Shown piece by piece: positions 51,894 through 59,690 of a stretch of 64,000 nt of DNA; the first letter of the stretch is position 1; each line of letters begins with the position of its first letter. Source of the DNA: CAYVQU01 sp964453155. Its GTDB lineage: Bacteria > Chloroflexota > Anaerolineae > Anaerolineales > UBA11858. The notes beneath the pieces were generated by a model. That model had not been told where the DNA came from. It did no database searches and worked only from the letters and a program-made list of their open reading frames with translations. The stretch lies in the NCBI GenBank assembly GCA_964453155.1, contig CAYVQU010000003.1:1-64000 (forward strand), in the 5' to 3' direction. The position numbers and the translations under genes are program-made.

Positions 51894-52212
51894 GAAAACC
51901 GTTATATTTTCCTTTGATACCGTAGAGTTTGCCAAAGCGCTGGCCGATGAGACCCGCCAGAAGATCATGGCGTTGTGCTGCTGTGAGTGGGTCAGCGTGA
52001 ATGACATCGTGGACAAACTCGATGTAGCCCAGCCGACGGTATCGCACCACCTGAAGATTTTGAAGACCGCCGGGTTGGTGAAATCGGAGCGGCGCGGGAA
52101 ACAGGTTATGTACACCATCGACCAGGAACGTCTGGCTCAAGGCTGCTGCCAGGTCGCCGAGAATTTTGCCCCCGAGCAGCGGGTCGAACTGCGGGTAGAG
52201 GTAGCCGATTGA
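51892..52212 (+). CDS. arsR: ArsR-family transcriptional repressor
   Basis: The 106-residue winged-helix protein has KALADETRQKIMALCCCEWVSVNDIVDKLDVAQPTVSHHLKIL (shown in parts: recognition helix AQPTVSHHLKILKTAGLV) and a C-terminal GCCQV. The CCC run in the third helix, where ArsR has its ELCVC metal site, and the later CC pair are candidate arsenite or metal ligands. It probably represses its own gene and arsM. There is no ribosome site before the ATG at 51892, which sits within an operator repeat. It starts 60 bp after the dehalogenase-like gene. Confidence 0.88.
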   Translation: MKTVIFSFDTVEFAKALADETRQKIMALCCCEWVSVNDIVDKLDVAQPTVSHHLKILKTAGLVKSERRGKQVMYTIDQERLAQGCCQVAENFAPEQRVELRVEVAD

Positions 52213-52239
52213 CTAAATCAGCTATTTTTTTAGCAAAAC

Positions 52240-52256
52240 ATATCGAAAAATATAAA
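52240..52256 (+). promoter_or_regulatory. third ArsR-type site ahead of arsM
   Basis: ATATCGAAAAATATAAA is the reverse complement of a TTTCGATAT-ending site like the two upstream of arsR. It lies about 140 bp before the arsM ATG, suggesting a separately controlled arsM promoter. Confidence 0.45.
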
Positions 52257-52291
52257 TATGTCAATATATAACGTTTTTATTTTAGAAATTT

Positions 52292-52372
52292 AACCGCAGA
52301 GAGCGCAAAGATCGCGGCGTTTTAATAAGATTAATCTCTGCGACCTCAGCGAATCTGCGGTTCAACAAGAAA
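52292..52372. repeat. intergenic word-palindrome built of AACCGCAGAG words
   Basis: AACCGCAGAG (52292-52301) is answered by CTCAGCGAATCTGCGGTT (ending 52372), with GCGCAAAGATCGCGG and AATCTCTGCGACC between. It lies in the 186-bp arsR-arsM gap, so arsM probably has its own transcript. Confidence 0.6.
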
Positions 52373-52398
52373 AATTTTAAACTCATTGGGAGAACAAA

Positions 52399-53349
52399 AT
52401 GTCTGACGAAGTAATTTCTACTGAAAAAATTGATATCCGTTCAATGGTTCGCGACCGGTACGGGGCCATTGCTGACAAAGCCCAGGCTGGGGTGCAATCC
52501 AGTTGCTGCGAACCCCAAAGTTCGTGCTGTGGCCCTGAAGATACCAGCTCGGAACAGGTCAGCATGATCTCGAAGATGTACGCCGATCCGGATGTGGACG
52601 ACCTCCCCGCCGAAGTCACGGATATCTCTCTCGGCTGCGGCGACCCTGTCACCCTGGCGGCCCTGGAACCCGGACAAACCGTCCTCGATTTGGGCTCCGG
52701 CGGCGGGATCGACTGCTTTTTGGCTGCTAAGAAAGTGGGTCCGAACGGGAAAGTCATCGGCGTGGATATGACCGCCTCGATGATCGAAAAGGCCCGCAAC
52801 AACAAAGAAAAAACCGGCGCCGAGAATGTCGAATTTCGCCTGGGAGAAATCGAACATCTCCCGGTGGCCGACAACACCGCCGATGTGATCATCTCTAATT
52901 GTGTGATCAACCTCAGTCCGGATAAACCCCAGGTCTTCCAGGAGGCCTTCCGGGCCATGAAACCCGGCGGCAAGCTGGCCGTCAGCGATATCGTCACCGA
53001 TGGGCCGCTGCCGGATGTGATCAAAAACAGCCTGAGTGCTTGGGCCGGGTGCATCGCCGGAGCCATGGATGTAAACGATTATGTCGGCGCGATCGAAGCT
53101 GCGGGTTTTGTGGAGGTGGAAGTCAAACCCACCTTTTGGGATGAATCCTATTTCGAGGCGGCGCTCGATCAACTTGATCCAGAGATGAAAGCCCAAGTTC
53201 AACGGGCCCAAGATGAGGGGAAAGCCGTTTTTGTGGTGCAAGAAGGTGTCGATGGAGATGTGATCGAAGTCGATCTCAACGAACATCAAAATTTTGACCC
53301 CCGTAAAGCCGTTTATAGTGCCAAAGTGACGGCGTACAAACCCAAATAG
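52399..53349 (+). CDS. arsM: arsenite S-adenosylmethionine methyltransferase
   Basis: ArsM methylates As(III) to less retained or volatile forms. This 316-residue protein has a Cys-rich N-terminus (C36-C37, C43-C44), SLGCGDPVTLAALEPGQTVLDLGSGGGIDC for SAM (C80 and C106), and C168 (ISNCVINL) and C218 (AGCIAG), whose 50-residue spacing matches the two conserved arsenic-binding cysteines of ArsM. The FMxxxHH-like tail is absent. It follows arsR in the same direction, a standard arsenic detoxification pair. Confidence 0.92.
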   Translation: MSDEVISTEKIDIRSMVRDRYGAIADKAQAGVQSSCCEPQSSCCGPEDTSSEQVSMISKMYADPDVDDLPAEVTDISLGCGDPVTLAALEPGQTVLDLGSGGGIDCFLAAKKVGPNGKVIGVDMTASMIEKARNNKEKTGAENVEFRLGEIEHLPVADNTADVIISNCVINLSPDKPQVFQEAFRAMKPGGKLAVSDIVTDGPLPDVIKNSLSAWAGCIAGAMDVNDYVGAIEAAGFVEVEVKPTFWDESYFEAALDQLDPEMKAQVQRAQDEGKAVFVVQEGVDGDVIEVDLNEHQNFDPRKAVYSAKVTAYKPK

Positions 53350-53350
53350 T

Positions 53351-53424
53351 GAGAAGTGGGTGGTGGGTAGTGAGAAGTTGGCGCAATTATTTACTTCCCA
53401 CTACCCACTTTCCACCGTCCACTA
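53351..53424. repeat. intergenic word-palindrome built of GTGGGTAGTGAGAAGT words
   Basis: GAGAAGTGGGTGGTGGGTAG and TGAGAAGT on the left are answered by ACTTCCCACTACCCACTTTCC and CCACTAAT-like words on the right. It lies between convergent arsM and the LysM-M23 gene and begins inside the arsM stop region. Confidence 0.65.
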
Positions 53425-53427
53425 ATT

Positions 53428-54666
53428 TTACGGTAAGAAGTTCCAGGGATTGACTTTAGCAGTACCAAACAACAACTCAAAATGCAGGTGGGAACCCGAG
53501 GAGTTGCCCGTACTCCCCATTGTCGCAATCGTAGCCCCTTGATAGACACTTTCCCCACAACCAACGTAAACTGCTTCCAGGTGGGCATACAAGGATTGCC
53601 AATCGTTGCCGTGGTCAATGACGACTAGATTCCCATACCCGCTGTAACTCCAACCCGAATATACGACCACACCTTCATCAATCGCCCAAATGGGATCACC
53701 GGTATCGCCCGCGATATCAATTCCGTTGTGATTGGTCTCAGGGCTGTAATCGTAACCAGAAAGATAGTGATCGGGAGCCGGCCACATGAAAACGCCATCT
53801 CCAATCAAACCATCAGTCAAGGTGCCGCAATGCCCAGGTCCATAGGTACGGGCAACTGCCGGGTTGTCGCGGGGGATGCGTGGGGGGCCATAATCGACCA
53901 TTTCACGCCGACCGCCAGGAATAATCAGCATCGTCCCAGGGGCAATATCGGGATGTTCGATATTGGTTTCGTAAACATCAAATGGGTTTCCGGCCCACTC
54001 AATCACTTTATCGGCTGAAACGCCATAAAATTCAGCAACCTTAACCAAATTCTCCCCGGCACTCCATTTGTGATAGGTCCCGTTGGTGGGCATAATATTG
54101 ACAACCTGCCCAACCTGTAACCGGTGGGGGTTATCTAACAAAATATTAGTATTGGCCCACATAATGGTTTCTGGTTTCAGGCTAAAATTCTCAGCAATCC
54201 CGAATACGGAATCGCCCGGCTCTACAGTGTAAGTTATCACCCGCACTCGGGGGCGGGTTGGGACAGTGGTATATAAAGAAGCCAGCCGAGAAATTCCAGC
54301 CAATTTATGAGAATCAGGTCCTGAGAATGCCGGCAAACCTGGCAATTCTGGGGCTAAGGTTGGCGTTGGGTTCGCCGCAGCCAAAACGGCGCGATCACTA
54401 CGCGAAATTTCGGGGACCGTGACTCCTTCCAAATATGTCCGCATTGCCCAAACAACAAACAAAACCAACACAATTGAGAACAAAATCGTGCCCACGCGCA
54501 AAACCGGTTCGATTAAACCAGCTTGGGAGATCCGTTCCCAGAATAGTTCGAATTGAGTGAATCCCTGCTGCACAACCCCACTGGCAGATTTCGGGTCTTG
54601 TCCAGGAAAATCCTTGAGGGGATCAATTCCAGGAGAAGAATTATTTTGTGAAGTTTCGTCGGACAT
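53428..54666 (-). CDS. membrane-anchored LysM-M23 peptidase (paralogue of the 36784 gene)
   Basis: The 412-residue protein has a longer Ser/Asp-rich cytoplasmic start, a membrane helix (about 58-80), a Pro-rich linker, two LysM-type modules (VITYTVEPGDSVFGIAENFS and a second near NLVKVAEFYGVSADKV), and an M23 domain with HNGIDIAGD, HGNDWQSLYAHLEAV and HLHFEL. Zinc and catalytic His residues are present. It aligns with the 36784 protein over the whole extracellular part. Both would trim peptidoglycan; whether they divide labour cannot be told. Confidence 0.88.
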   Translation of the reverse strand: MSDETSQNNSSPGIDPLKDFPGQDPKSASGVVQQGFTQFELFWERISQAGLIEPVLRVGTILFSIVLVLFVVWAMRTYLEGVTVPEISRSDRAVLAAANPTPTLAPELPGLPAFSGPDSHKLAGISRLASLYTTVPTRPRVRVITYTVEPGDSVFGIAENFSLKPETIMWANTNILLDNPHRLQVGQVVNIMPTNGTYHKWSAGENLVKVAEFYGVSADKVIEWAGNPFDVYETNIEHPDIAPGTMLIIPGGRREMVDYGPPRIPRDNPAVARTYGPGHCGTLTDGLIGDGVFMWPAPDHYLSGYDYSPETNHNGIDIAGDTGDPIWAIDEGVVVYSGWSYSGYGNLVVIDHGNDWQSLYAHLEAVYVGCGESVYQGATIATMGSTGNSSGSHLHFELLFGTAKVNPWNFLP

Positions 54667-54724
54667 AAAAAACCTCGGCGGGAGGCATCATATCATTACC
54701 CCCAAGCGGCGTCAAGCGGAGAGA

Positions 54725-54800
54725 AAATGGTGAATTGTGAGTTGGGAATGGATAATTTTTAAGGAAGATTTCACAATTAACCGTTCACCATTCACAATTC
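54725..54800. repeat. intergenic word-palindrome built of GGTGAATTGTGA words
   Basis: AATGGTGAATTGTGAGTTGGG on the left (split words GGTGAATTG, TGAG) is answered by TTCACAATTAACCGTTCACC, ATTCACAATTCATCATT on the right. It lies between the LmbE-like and LysM-M23 genes. Confidence 0.5.
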
Positions 54801-54804
54801 ATCA

Positions 54805-55662
54805 TTACAGCTTTACCCCATCAAATAAATCTGTCTCCCGTTCCCGAGGTTTGGGCGGGGGATAGGCCCGCATAAACTGGTCTTTGCCGCCAATCAGACG
54901 AGATATCCAGCGCAGTGGGCCTTTGGCTAGTCCGGCCCCGCCTTGGCTGGCATGACAGATGGAAGCCGCATCCTTGCGTTTTTCAACCATCCGGTAGTTG
55001 ATAAAAGCATTGATGGGAAAATCTTCAACGGCCAACGAGGTCAGGTCAATGTCTTCATTTTCACCCCATTTGGTAGGATCTTTACCAAACAGTTTAATCA
55101 TCCGCACCGCCCAGCGAATGAAGCGTTTTGAAATGGTATGGTAATACAGCTTCTGGGGTTTAAAAGGCGGCAATCCATTTTCATGGCCTGGATCACCCGC
55201 TAAGTCAAAGGCTTTAACTGTGGCATCGTGAATGGCGATATGGTCGGGATGCCGGTAACCGCCAATGGGATCGAAAGTCAGCACGACCTGGGGTTTGATT
55301 TCCCGAATATAATGCACTATTTTGGCAGCGACTTCATCCAAGGGGGCCTGGATTAACGCTGCAGGATGTTCATTATCCGGCGAGCCAGTCATACCAGAAT
55401 CGCGATAATCTAGAAAGTAAACTCCGGCCAATCCAAGATGAACGGCTGCACAGCGCAATTCACCTTCGCGCAATTCAGCAATTGAATCACAATCACAATC
55501 TTGCAAATAATCTGGTCCGACCTCACCAGCTTCACCCCGAGTTGCACACACCAAGTGAACTTCTACACCTTGTTGAGCATACAATGCTAAGGTGCCCCCC
55601 ATCCCAAATGACTCATCATCCGGGTGGGCCAGAACAGATAAAATTACTTTTTTACGATCCAT
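54805..55662 (-). CDS. LmbE/PIG-L-family zinc deacetylase, second copy
   Basis: A 285-residue protein with SVLAHPDDESFGMGGTLALY and the zinc motif GGYRHPDHIAIHDA. It differs from the 24749 paralogue by a longer C-terminal part (FPINAFINYRMVEKRKDAAS, with a HASQGG). Members related to MshB/Mca deacetylate or hydrolyse amide conjugates of thiols such as mycothiol or bacillithiol; no thiol-biosynthesis genes are adjacent, so the substrate is not known. The gene is divergent from the GT87-like gene. Confidence 0.87.
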   Translation of the reverse strand: MDRKKVILSVLAHPDDESFGMGGTLALYAQQGVEVHLVCATRGEAGEVGPDYLQDCDCDSIAELREGELRCAAVHLGLAGVYFLDYRDSGMTGSPDNEHPAALIQAPLDEVAAKIVHYIREIKPQVVLTFDPIGGYRHPDHIAIHDATVKAFDLAGDPGHENGLPPFKPQKLYYHTISKRFIRWAVRMIKLFGKDPTKWGENEDIDLTSLAVEDFPINAFINYRMVEKRKDAASICHASQGGAGLAKGPLRWISRLIGGKDQFMRAYPPPKPRERETDLFDGVKL

Positions 55663-55689
55663 CTCTACTCCAATTGGGGCGTACCCCTA

Positions 55690-55698
55690 TGCTATAAT
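55690..55698 (+). promoter_or_regulatory. extended -10 promoter for the GT87-like gene
   Basis: TGCTATAAT (TGnTATAAT, 55690-55698) lies upstream of the structured leader; no good -35 box is needed for such promoters. Transcription would start near 55705. Confidence 0.5.
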
Positions 55699-55714
55699 CC
55701 AAAAAATTTTTGTG

Positions 55715-55833
55715 GCTCTTTGAGAATTGCTATGGAAGAGCCAGTTCCCCGGAAACTTTGAACCATATGCTCCTAATAAAATGACTTTTCAGGAGTTTCC
55801 GGGGAACTTTCACCACCCGAGAGCTCAAAGAGC
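55715..55833 (+). promoter_or_regulatory. structured 5' leader of the GT87-like gene (nested stems)
   Basis: GCTCTTTGAG (55715-55724) pairs with CTCAAAGAGC (55824-55833), and inside it GTTCCCCGGAAACT (55744-55757) pairs with AGTTTCCGGGGAAC (55794-55807), both perfectly. The element ends 28 nt before the ATG at 55862. It could be a cis-regulatory RNA, or an unusually regular word-palindrome. Confidence 0.5.
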
Positions 55834-55861
55834 TATTATTTGTGCAGGTTGTCTAATTCTC

Positions 55862-57058
55862 ATGATAAACGAACCAAAATATCGCCAGGTAATCTTGTGG
55901 ATAGTTCTATTGATAAGTTTAGGCATTTTATTCTGGCTACTGGCCAATGTACTCTCTTCGGCCGATTTTCACGTCAATGATTTTGTCGAATACTGGGCGG
56001 CAGGATATCTCAATTTACACGGCCAAAACCCATACGACCCTGAACTCCTTTTAGATCTTCAAAAATCCGTCGGTTGGGTAGATGTCAAACCCAACATAAT
56101 GTGGAATCCGCCGTGGGTACTGCCGTTCGTGATGCTATTTGGTAGTCTGCCATATCGTTTAGGGTGGCTGCTCTGGACCACACTAGGATTCGCGGCCATC
56201 GTACTGGGTAGTGATTACCTCTGGCAAACTCATGGCGGGCAGCCGCGCTGGGCCGCTTGGTTAGTCGTTTTCATTTTTTATCCGACGATAACGGCCTTTG
56301 CGCTTGGACAGATTACACCATTTATCTTCCTGGGGATATTTGGGTTTCTTTTTTTCATCAACCGTGGCCAGGAAACTTTAGCCGGAATTTCGACTATTTT
56401 TCTGACCATTAAGCCGCATCTGATGTTCATTTTTTGGATTGTGCTGCTCATCTGGGCTATTCAACACAAAAAATGGAAGTTGATTTTCACGCCGGTTATT
56501 GTGGTTGTGATCGCCACGGTGGTGGCAATTATGCCCAACCCCGAAGTCATTGAACAATATATGATCGCCATCACCCAAAGGCCCCCAGATTACTGGGTTA
56601 CGACTACGTTTGGGGCAATTTTGCGATTGATTTTTGGCTGGAATGCCTTCTGGCTGCAATTCATCCCGCCGATACTCGGCGCAATTTGGGCCGTGATTTA
56701 TTATTATCGTCACCAAACCCAATGGGACTGGACCCAGCGCCTGCCGTTGCTCTTGATGGTCGCGGTTCTCACGGCTGCTTATGGTTGGATTTTTGATTGG
56801 GTTGTTTTGATTGGGCTAATTCTCCAGGCTGGTAGCTGGGTTTTGCAAATTCCAAATGAATCCCAACGCAAAAATATCATCATTATCTTCCTGGTTTTTA
56901 ACGTTCTGGCCCTAATTCAAGACCTGGCAGGGTTCGAACCCGTTTGGCATATCTGGATGCCGGTTTTAATGTTGGGAAGCTATCTGTGGCTCCGGAAAAA
57001 ACATGGGTTAAGGGTTGAGGGTTATGGGTTGCGAGAACCCAACACCCTCAACTCATAA
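55862..57058 (+). CDS. GT87/DUF2029-like polytopic membrane protein
   Basis: The 398-residue protein has about ten membrane helices. After the first helix it carries DFHVNDFVEYWAAGYL and NLHGQNPYDPELL, typical of the DUF2029/GT87 mannosyltransferase group, where an acidic residue in the first loop takes part in catalysis with polyprenyl-phosphate sugars. ATG 55862 starts right before the first helix; a TTG at 55727 would begin inside the palindromic leader and is unlikely. The last 17 residues (GLRVEGYGLREPNTLNS) are translated from an intergenic-type word-palindrome. Confidence 0.78.
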   Translation: MINEPKYRQVILWIVLLISLGILFWLLANVLSSADFHVNDFVEYWAAGYLNLHGQNPYDPELLLDLQKSVGWVDVKPNIMWNPPWVLPFVMLFGSLPYRLGWLLWTTLGFAAIVLGSDYLWQTHGGQPRWAAWLVVFIFYPTITAFALGQITPFIFLGIFGFLFFINRGQETLAGISTIFLTIKPHLMFIFWIVLLIWAIQHKKWKLIFTPVIVVVIATVVAIMPNPEVIEQYMIAITQRPPDYWVTTTFGAILRLIFGWNAFWLQFIPPILGAIWAVIYYYRHQTQWDWTQRLPLLLMVAVLTAAYGWIFDWVVLIGLILQAGSWVLQIPNESQRKNIIIIFLVFNVLALIQDLAGFEPVWHIWMPVLMLGSYLWLRKKHGLRVEGYGLREPNTLNS

Positions 57059-57068
57059 CCCTCAACCC
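57003..57068. repeat. word-palindrome overlapping the 3' end of the GT87-like gene
   Basis: GGGTTGAGGGTTATG (57012-57026) pairs exactly with CATAACCCTCAACCC (57054-57068); GGGTT and AACCC words lie between. The left arm is coding sequence and the TAA stop of the GT87-like gene is in the right arm. The palindrome also abuts the convergent MoeB-like gene. Confidence 0.8.
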
Positions 57069-58222
57069 TAATAAATCGGCAAACTCGGATCGACTTCCTG
57101 CGCCCAGGCGTTGATCCCCCCCTTGAGATTTTTCATCTTGCGGAATCCGGCACCGTGGAGGACTTCGAGCGCTCGTTTAGAGCGGGTTCCAGCCTTGCAC
57201 ATCAAGACGATGTCATCGGCGCTGTCTAGCTCGGACATCCGGGAGGCCAGCTGACCGAGGGGGATTAACTCGGCCCCATCCAAACGCGAAATCGCTAACT
57301 CGTGAGGTTCACGAACATCAATAATTTTGAGGGCGTTGCCCTCTTCCAGGCGTTCGGCCAGTTCGATAGCGGTGATATCCCAGTCTTCACCCGCGGACCC
57401 TTCATCATGGTCGTGCATCGGCATCCCACAGAACTCTTCATAGTCGATGAGTTCGGTTATTTCTGGATTGGGGCTGCAGACTTTGCAGTTGGGGTTTTTA
57501 CGCAGCTTGACGAAGTCAAAGGTCATGTCGAGGGCGTTATAGAGCATCAGTTTGCCGCTCAAGGTCTCGCCGACCCCCAGAATGATCTTCAAGGCTTCGG
57601 TGGCCTGGAGGGTTCCAATGGTCCCCGGCAGTATGCCCAGCACACCGCCTTCAGCACAGGAGGGCACTAACCCAGGGGGCGGTGGTTCAGGGAACAGACA
57701 GCGATAGCAGGGGCCTTCCTTGGCGTCAAAGACACTGACCTGGCCATCAAACCGGAAAATCGAGCCATAGATATTGGGCTTTCCGGTCAAAACGGCCAAA
57801 TCGTTGCTCAAATAGCGCGTCGGGAAGTTATCAGTCCCATCAATGATGATGTCATACGGTTCCGCAATCCGAAACGCATTTTCAGACGTAAACGGCTCGT
57901 TAAAAATATCGACCTGAATATCGGGGTTGACGTCCAACATCCGCTGTTTGGCCGATTCGACTTTTAGATCATCGAGGGTCGACATCCCATGGATGATCTG
58001 GCGCTGCAGATTAGAGTAATCGACCACATCGTAGTCAACCAGTCCAATCCGCCCAACTCCGGCCGCGGCCAGATAGAGCGCCACCGGCGAACCCAGCCCC
58101 CCAGTACCGATGACCAGGATCGAAGCCGCTTTAAGTTTCTGTTGCCCCTCCAACCCGACTTCGGGGATGAGCAGGTGGCGCGAGTAGCGCATGATTTCGT
58201 CGTGAGATAAGTTTGGAAGCAT
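57068..58222 (-). CDS. MoeB/ThiF-type adenylyltransferase with rhodanese domain (MoeZ-like)
   Basis: The 384-residue protein adenylates the C-terminal glycine of a ubiquitin-like sulfur carrier and transfers sulfur to it. The E1-like domain (1-250) has ATP-binding ILVIGTGGLGSPVALYLAAAGV, GTDNFPTRYLSNDLA, a Cys-containing VPSCAEGGVLGILPG and a CKVC plus FCG pair that could bind zinc. The rhodanese domain (about 275-380) has the active-site loop CKAGTRS. This fused layout is that of MoeZ, which serves CysO, MoaD and ThiS-type carriers. It ends the sulfur operon, directly after the carrier gene. Confidence 0.9.
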   Translation of the reverse strand: MLPNLSHDEIMRYSRHLLIPEVGLEGQQKLKAASILVIGTGGLGSPVALYLAAAGVGRIGLVDYDVVDYSNLQRQIIHGMSTLDDLKVESAKQRMLDVNPDIQVDIFNEPFTSENAFRIAEPYDIIIDGTDNFPTRYLSNDLAVLTGKPNIYGSIFRFDGQVSVFDAKEGPCYRCLFPEPPPPGLVPSCAEGGVLGILPGTIGTLQATEALKIILGVGETLSGKLMLYNALDMTFDFVKLRKNPNCKVCSPNPEITELIDYEEFCGMPMHDHDEGSAGEDWDITAIELAERLEEGNALKIIDVREPHELAISRLDGAELIPLGQLASRMSELDSADDIVLMCKAGTRSKRALEVLHGAGFRKMKNLKGGINAWAQEVDPSLPIY

Positions 58223-58232
58223 GGGTAAATCC

Positions 58233-58322
58233 TGTTGAAGGTTTAAGGTTGCAGGTTAAAAGTTGGCAGGTTACAACGTACGAACGTTCAACCTGGAACC
58301 TTCAACTTGTAACTTGAAACTT
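58233..58322. repeat. intergenic word-palindrome built of GTTGAAGGTTTAAGGTT words
   Basis: Left words GTTGAAGG, TTAAGGTTGCAGG, AAAAGTTGGCAGGTTACAACGT meet AACGTTCAACC, TGGAACCTTCAAC, TTGTAACTTGAAAC on the right around a CG centre near 58279-58281. It lies inside the operon, between the carrier and MoeB-like genes. Confidence 0.65.
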
Positions 58323-58595
58323 CTATCCACCAGCTATGCTGGGAATAATCATTAGTTTATCACCATCTTTCAACGGCGTATCAACGCCTTGTAAATGACG
58401 GACATCTTCCTCACCCAAAAACAGGTTGACGAAGGGCCGTAGTTCATCAGCATCGTTGAAGAGATGTTTTTTGAGTTGGGGGTATTGGGCCACTAAATCC
58501 TTCAGGGCCGCGCCAACATTTTCACCGGATACGGTAACTTCGGTTTGACCATCAGCATAGGGTCGTAGGGGGGTGGGTATTCGTAAGGTGGTCAT
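58323..58595 (-). CDS. MoaD/ThiS-like sulfur carrier protein (CysO-like)
   Basis: A 90-residue beta-grasp protein ending in the required Gly-Gly (SIAGG), which becomes a thiocarboxylate. Characteristic parts are RPYADGQTEVTVSGENVGAALKDL and NDADELRPFVNLFLGEEDVRHL (in two pieces), ending with LKDGDKLMIIPSIAGG. Its length and the neighbouring CysM, JAMM protease and MoeZ-like genes favour CysO, the carrier of the M. tuberculosis cysteine route, over MoaD. AGAGGAA precedes the ATG. Confidence 0.88.
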   Translation of the reverse strand: MTTLRIPTPLRPYADGQTEVTVSGENVGAALKDLVAQYPQLKKHLFNDADELRPFVNLFLGEEDVRHLQGVDTPLKDGDKLMIIPSIAGG

Positions 58596-58609
58596 AATTC
58601 CTCTTTTTT

Positions 58610-58722
58610 GGAGTCTGAAAGTCTTCTGGTCTAATAAGTCTAAAGTGTCTAATTCGTCGGATCAATAAGACCAACTCGACTTTTTAGACCGTTTAGATCT
58701 TTCGGACCATTTAGACATTTTG
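58610..58722. repeat. intergenic word-palindrome built of GTCTAA/TTAGAC words
   Basis: Words AGTCTTCTGGTCTAATAAGTCTAA, TGTCTAATTCGTC on the left answer AGACCAACTCGAC, TTTAGACCGTTTAGATC, CATTTAGACATTTTGGACTT on the right. It lies between the thioredoxin and carrier genes and partly overlaps the thioredoxin 3' end. Confidence 0.55.
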
Positions 58723-59121
58723 GACTTGTTGCAACAACTTTTCCGCCCGGGTCACACCATGATTGATATGGCGGGGCTCTCCTTTTTTATCGATGATGAA
58801 TGTTGTGGGGACGCTGAGTACGCCCCAATAATCGGCCAAGTCGGTTCGTACGCTGGCGTCGATTTCGATGACTTGAAGCCGGTCGCCGAGAATTTGTTTC
58901 ACGGTTTGGATGGCCGGACGCTGGACAATCTTACATGGTCCGCAGGTGGGGGTGGTGAAATACAGAATTGCCGGAATCCCAAGGGTAAAATTTTCCAGAC
59001 CTTCGTACTTTTTTTTAGCCCGCGCCAGGATGAGGTGGTTTGCCAGGCCATATACTCCTGCACCGACCCCTGCAATGGCAACTGCCATGAAAGCGCGCGT
59101 TAGCAATTCGGTGGTAACCAT
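58711..59121 (-). CDS. thioredoxin-family protein with N-terminal membrane anchor
   Basis: The 136-residue protein has one N-terminal hydrophobic helix (AFMAVAIAGVGAGVYGLANHLIL), then a thioredoxin fold with the active site TPTCGPCK, VIEIDASVRTDLADYWGV, and the cis-Pro segment VPTTFII. It reduces or relays disulfides, perhaps recycling persulfides for the carrier pathway. It starts 1 bp after the DUF4395 gene ends, so the two are tightly coupled. Confidence 0.88.
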   Translation of the reverse strand: MVTTELLTRAFMAVAIAGVGAGVYGLANHLILARAKKKYEGLENFTLGIPAILYFTTPTCGPCKIVQRPAIQTVKQILGDRLQVIEIDASVRTDLADYWGVLSVPTTFIIDKKGEPRHINHGVTRAEKLLQQVQNV

Positions 59122-59122
59122 G

Positions 59123-59608
59123 TTAGGCCTTCACATTGGGTCGCATGCCCGGAACGGTGTTTTCAGGAGGTGTTTTAGTGAAGCCAGGCATTTTTACCCT
59201 TCCCAACCAGTAGTAGACCGCACAACCAACACAGAACCCGCCAAACAGGTTCAACGCAGCCAGCACAACGACCACCCAGCTTATGGCCCACCCTAATAAT
59301 GTAAACCCAGCATACCCAGCAATCGTTCCAAAAAGCATCACCAGTGCGCCAAATCCCTGCGCAAACTGGTGGGGTTCGGGATTATCCAGCAAAACATCTG
59401 GTTTGGGCCACCCCATGGGTTTGAGAACCTTGTAAACAAAACTAAACCCGGGAACCCTGCGCACCGTTCCGATGATCATCGCCAGGGTCACAGTCGCAGC
59501 CAACCAGGGCGCGTTGATGACAAAAGCGATGATATTCAATCCAATGATCATCGCCTGATTGGTTTTCAGGGCCGTATGATCAACTTTTTTCAATTCGTTC
59601 GTAATCAT
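59123..59608 (-). CDS. DUF4395 membrane protein
   Basis: From the ATG at 59608 this is a 161-residue protein with four hydrophobic helices and the DUF4395 pattern: KVDHTALKTNQAMIIGLNII at the N-terminus, RFVPGFSFVYKVL-like VPGFSFVYKVLKPMGWPKPD in the middle, and FGGFCVGCAVYYWLG with a CxxC in the third helix. DUF4395 proteins commonly neighbour thioredoxins; they may pass electrons or sulfur across the membrane, which is inference. It lies directly before the thioredoxin gene. Confidence 0.8.
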   Translation of the reverse strand: MITNELKKVDHTALKTNQAMIIGLNIIAFVINAPWLAATVTLAMIIGTVRRVPGFSFVYKVLKPMGWPKPDVLLDNPEPHQFAQGFGALVMLFGTIAGYAGFTLLGWAISWVVVVLAALNLFGGFCVGCAVYYWLGRVKMPGFTKTPPENTVPGMRPNVKA

Positions 59609-59626
59609 TATTCTACCGGTAAAAGA

Positions 59627-59690
59627 GATCAGGGGTGAGGGGACGAAGGCTAGGGGCAATAGGGTCATCCCTAACTCCTAACCCTTATCC
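59627..59690. repeat. intergenic word-palindrome built of AGGGGTGAGGGGA words
   Basis: AGGGGTGAGGGGACGAAGGCTAGG and GGCAATAGGG are answered by CCCTAACTCCTAACCCTTATCC. It lies between the JAMM protease and DUF4395 genes. The same words occur in 34096-34172. Confidence 0.55.

Noticed and set aside
52441..53289. 282-codon open frame antisense to arsM, and a 245-codon one at 51403-52140 antisense to rdhA-like/arsR
   Set aside because: Both mirror strong plus-strand genes with clear families; their translations show no domain and have the composition expected of antisense shadows in GC-rich codon usage.
56935..56955. GGGTTCGAACCC, resembling a tRNA T-arm
   Set aside because: It is inside the GT87-like coding sequence (AGFEPVWHIW), and no acceptor, D or anticodon arms can be formed around it.
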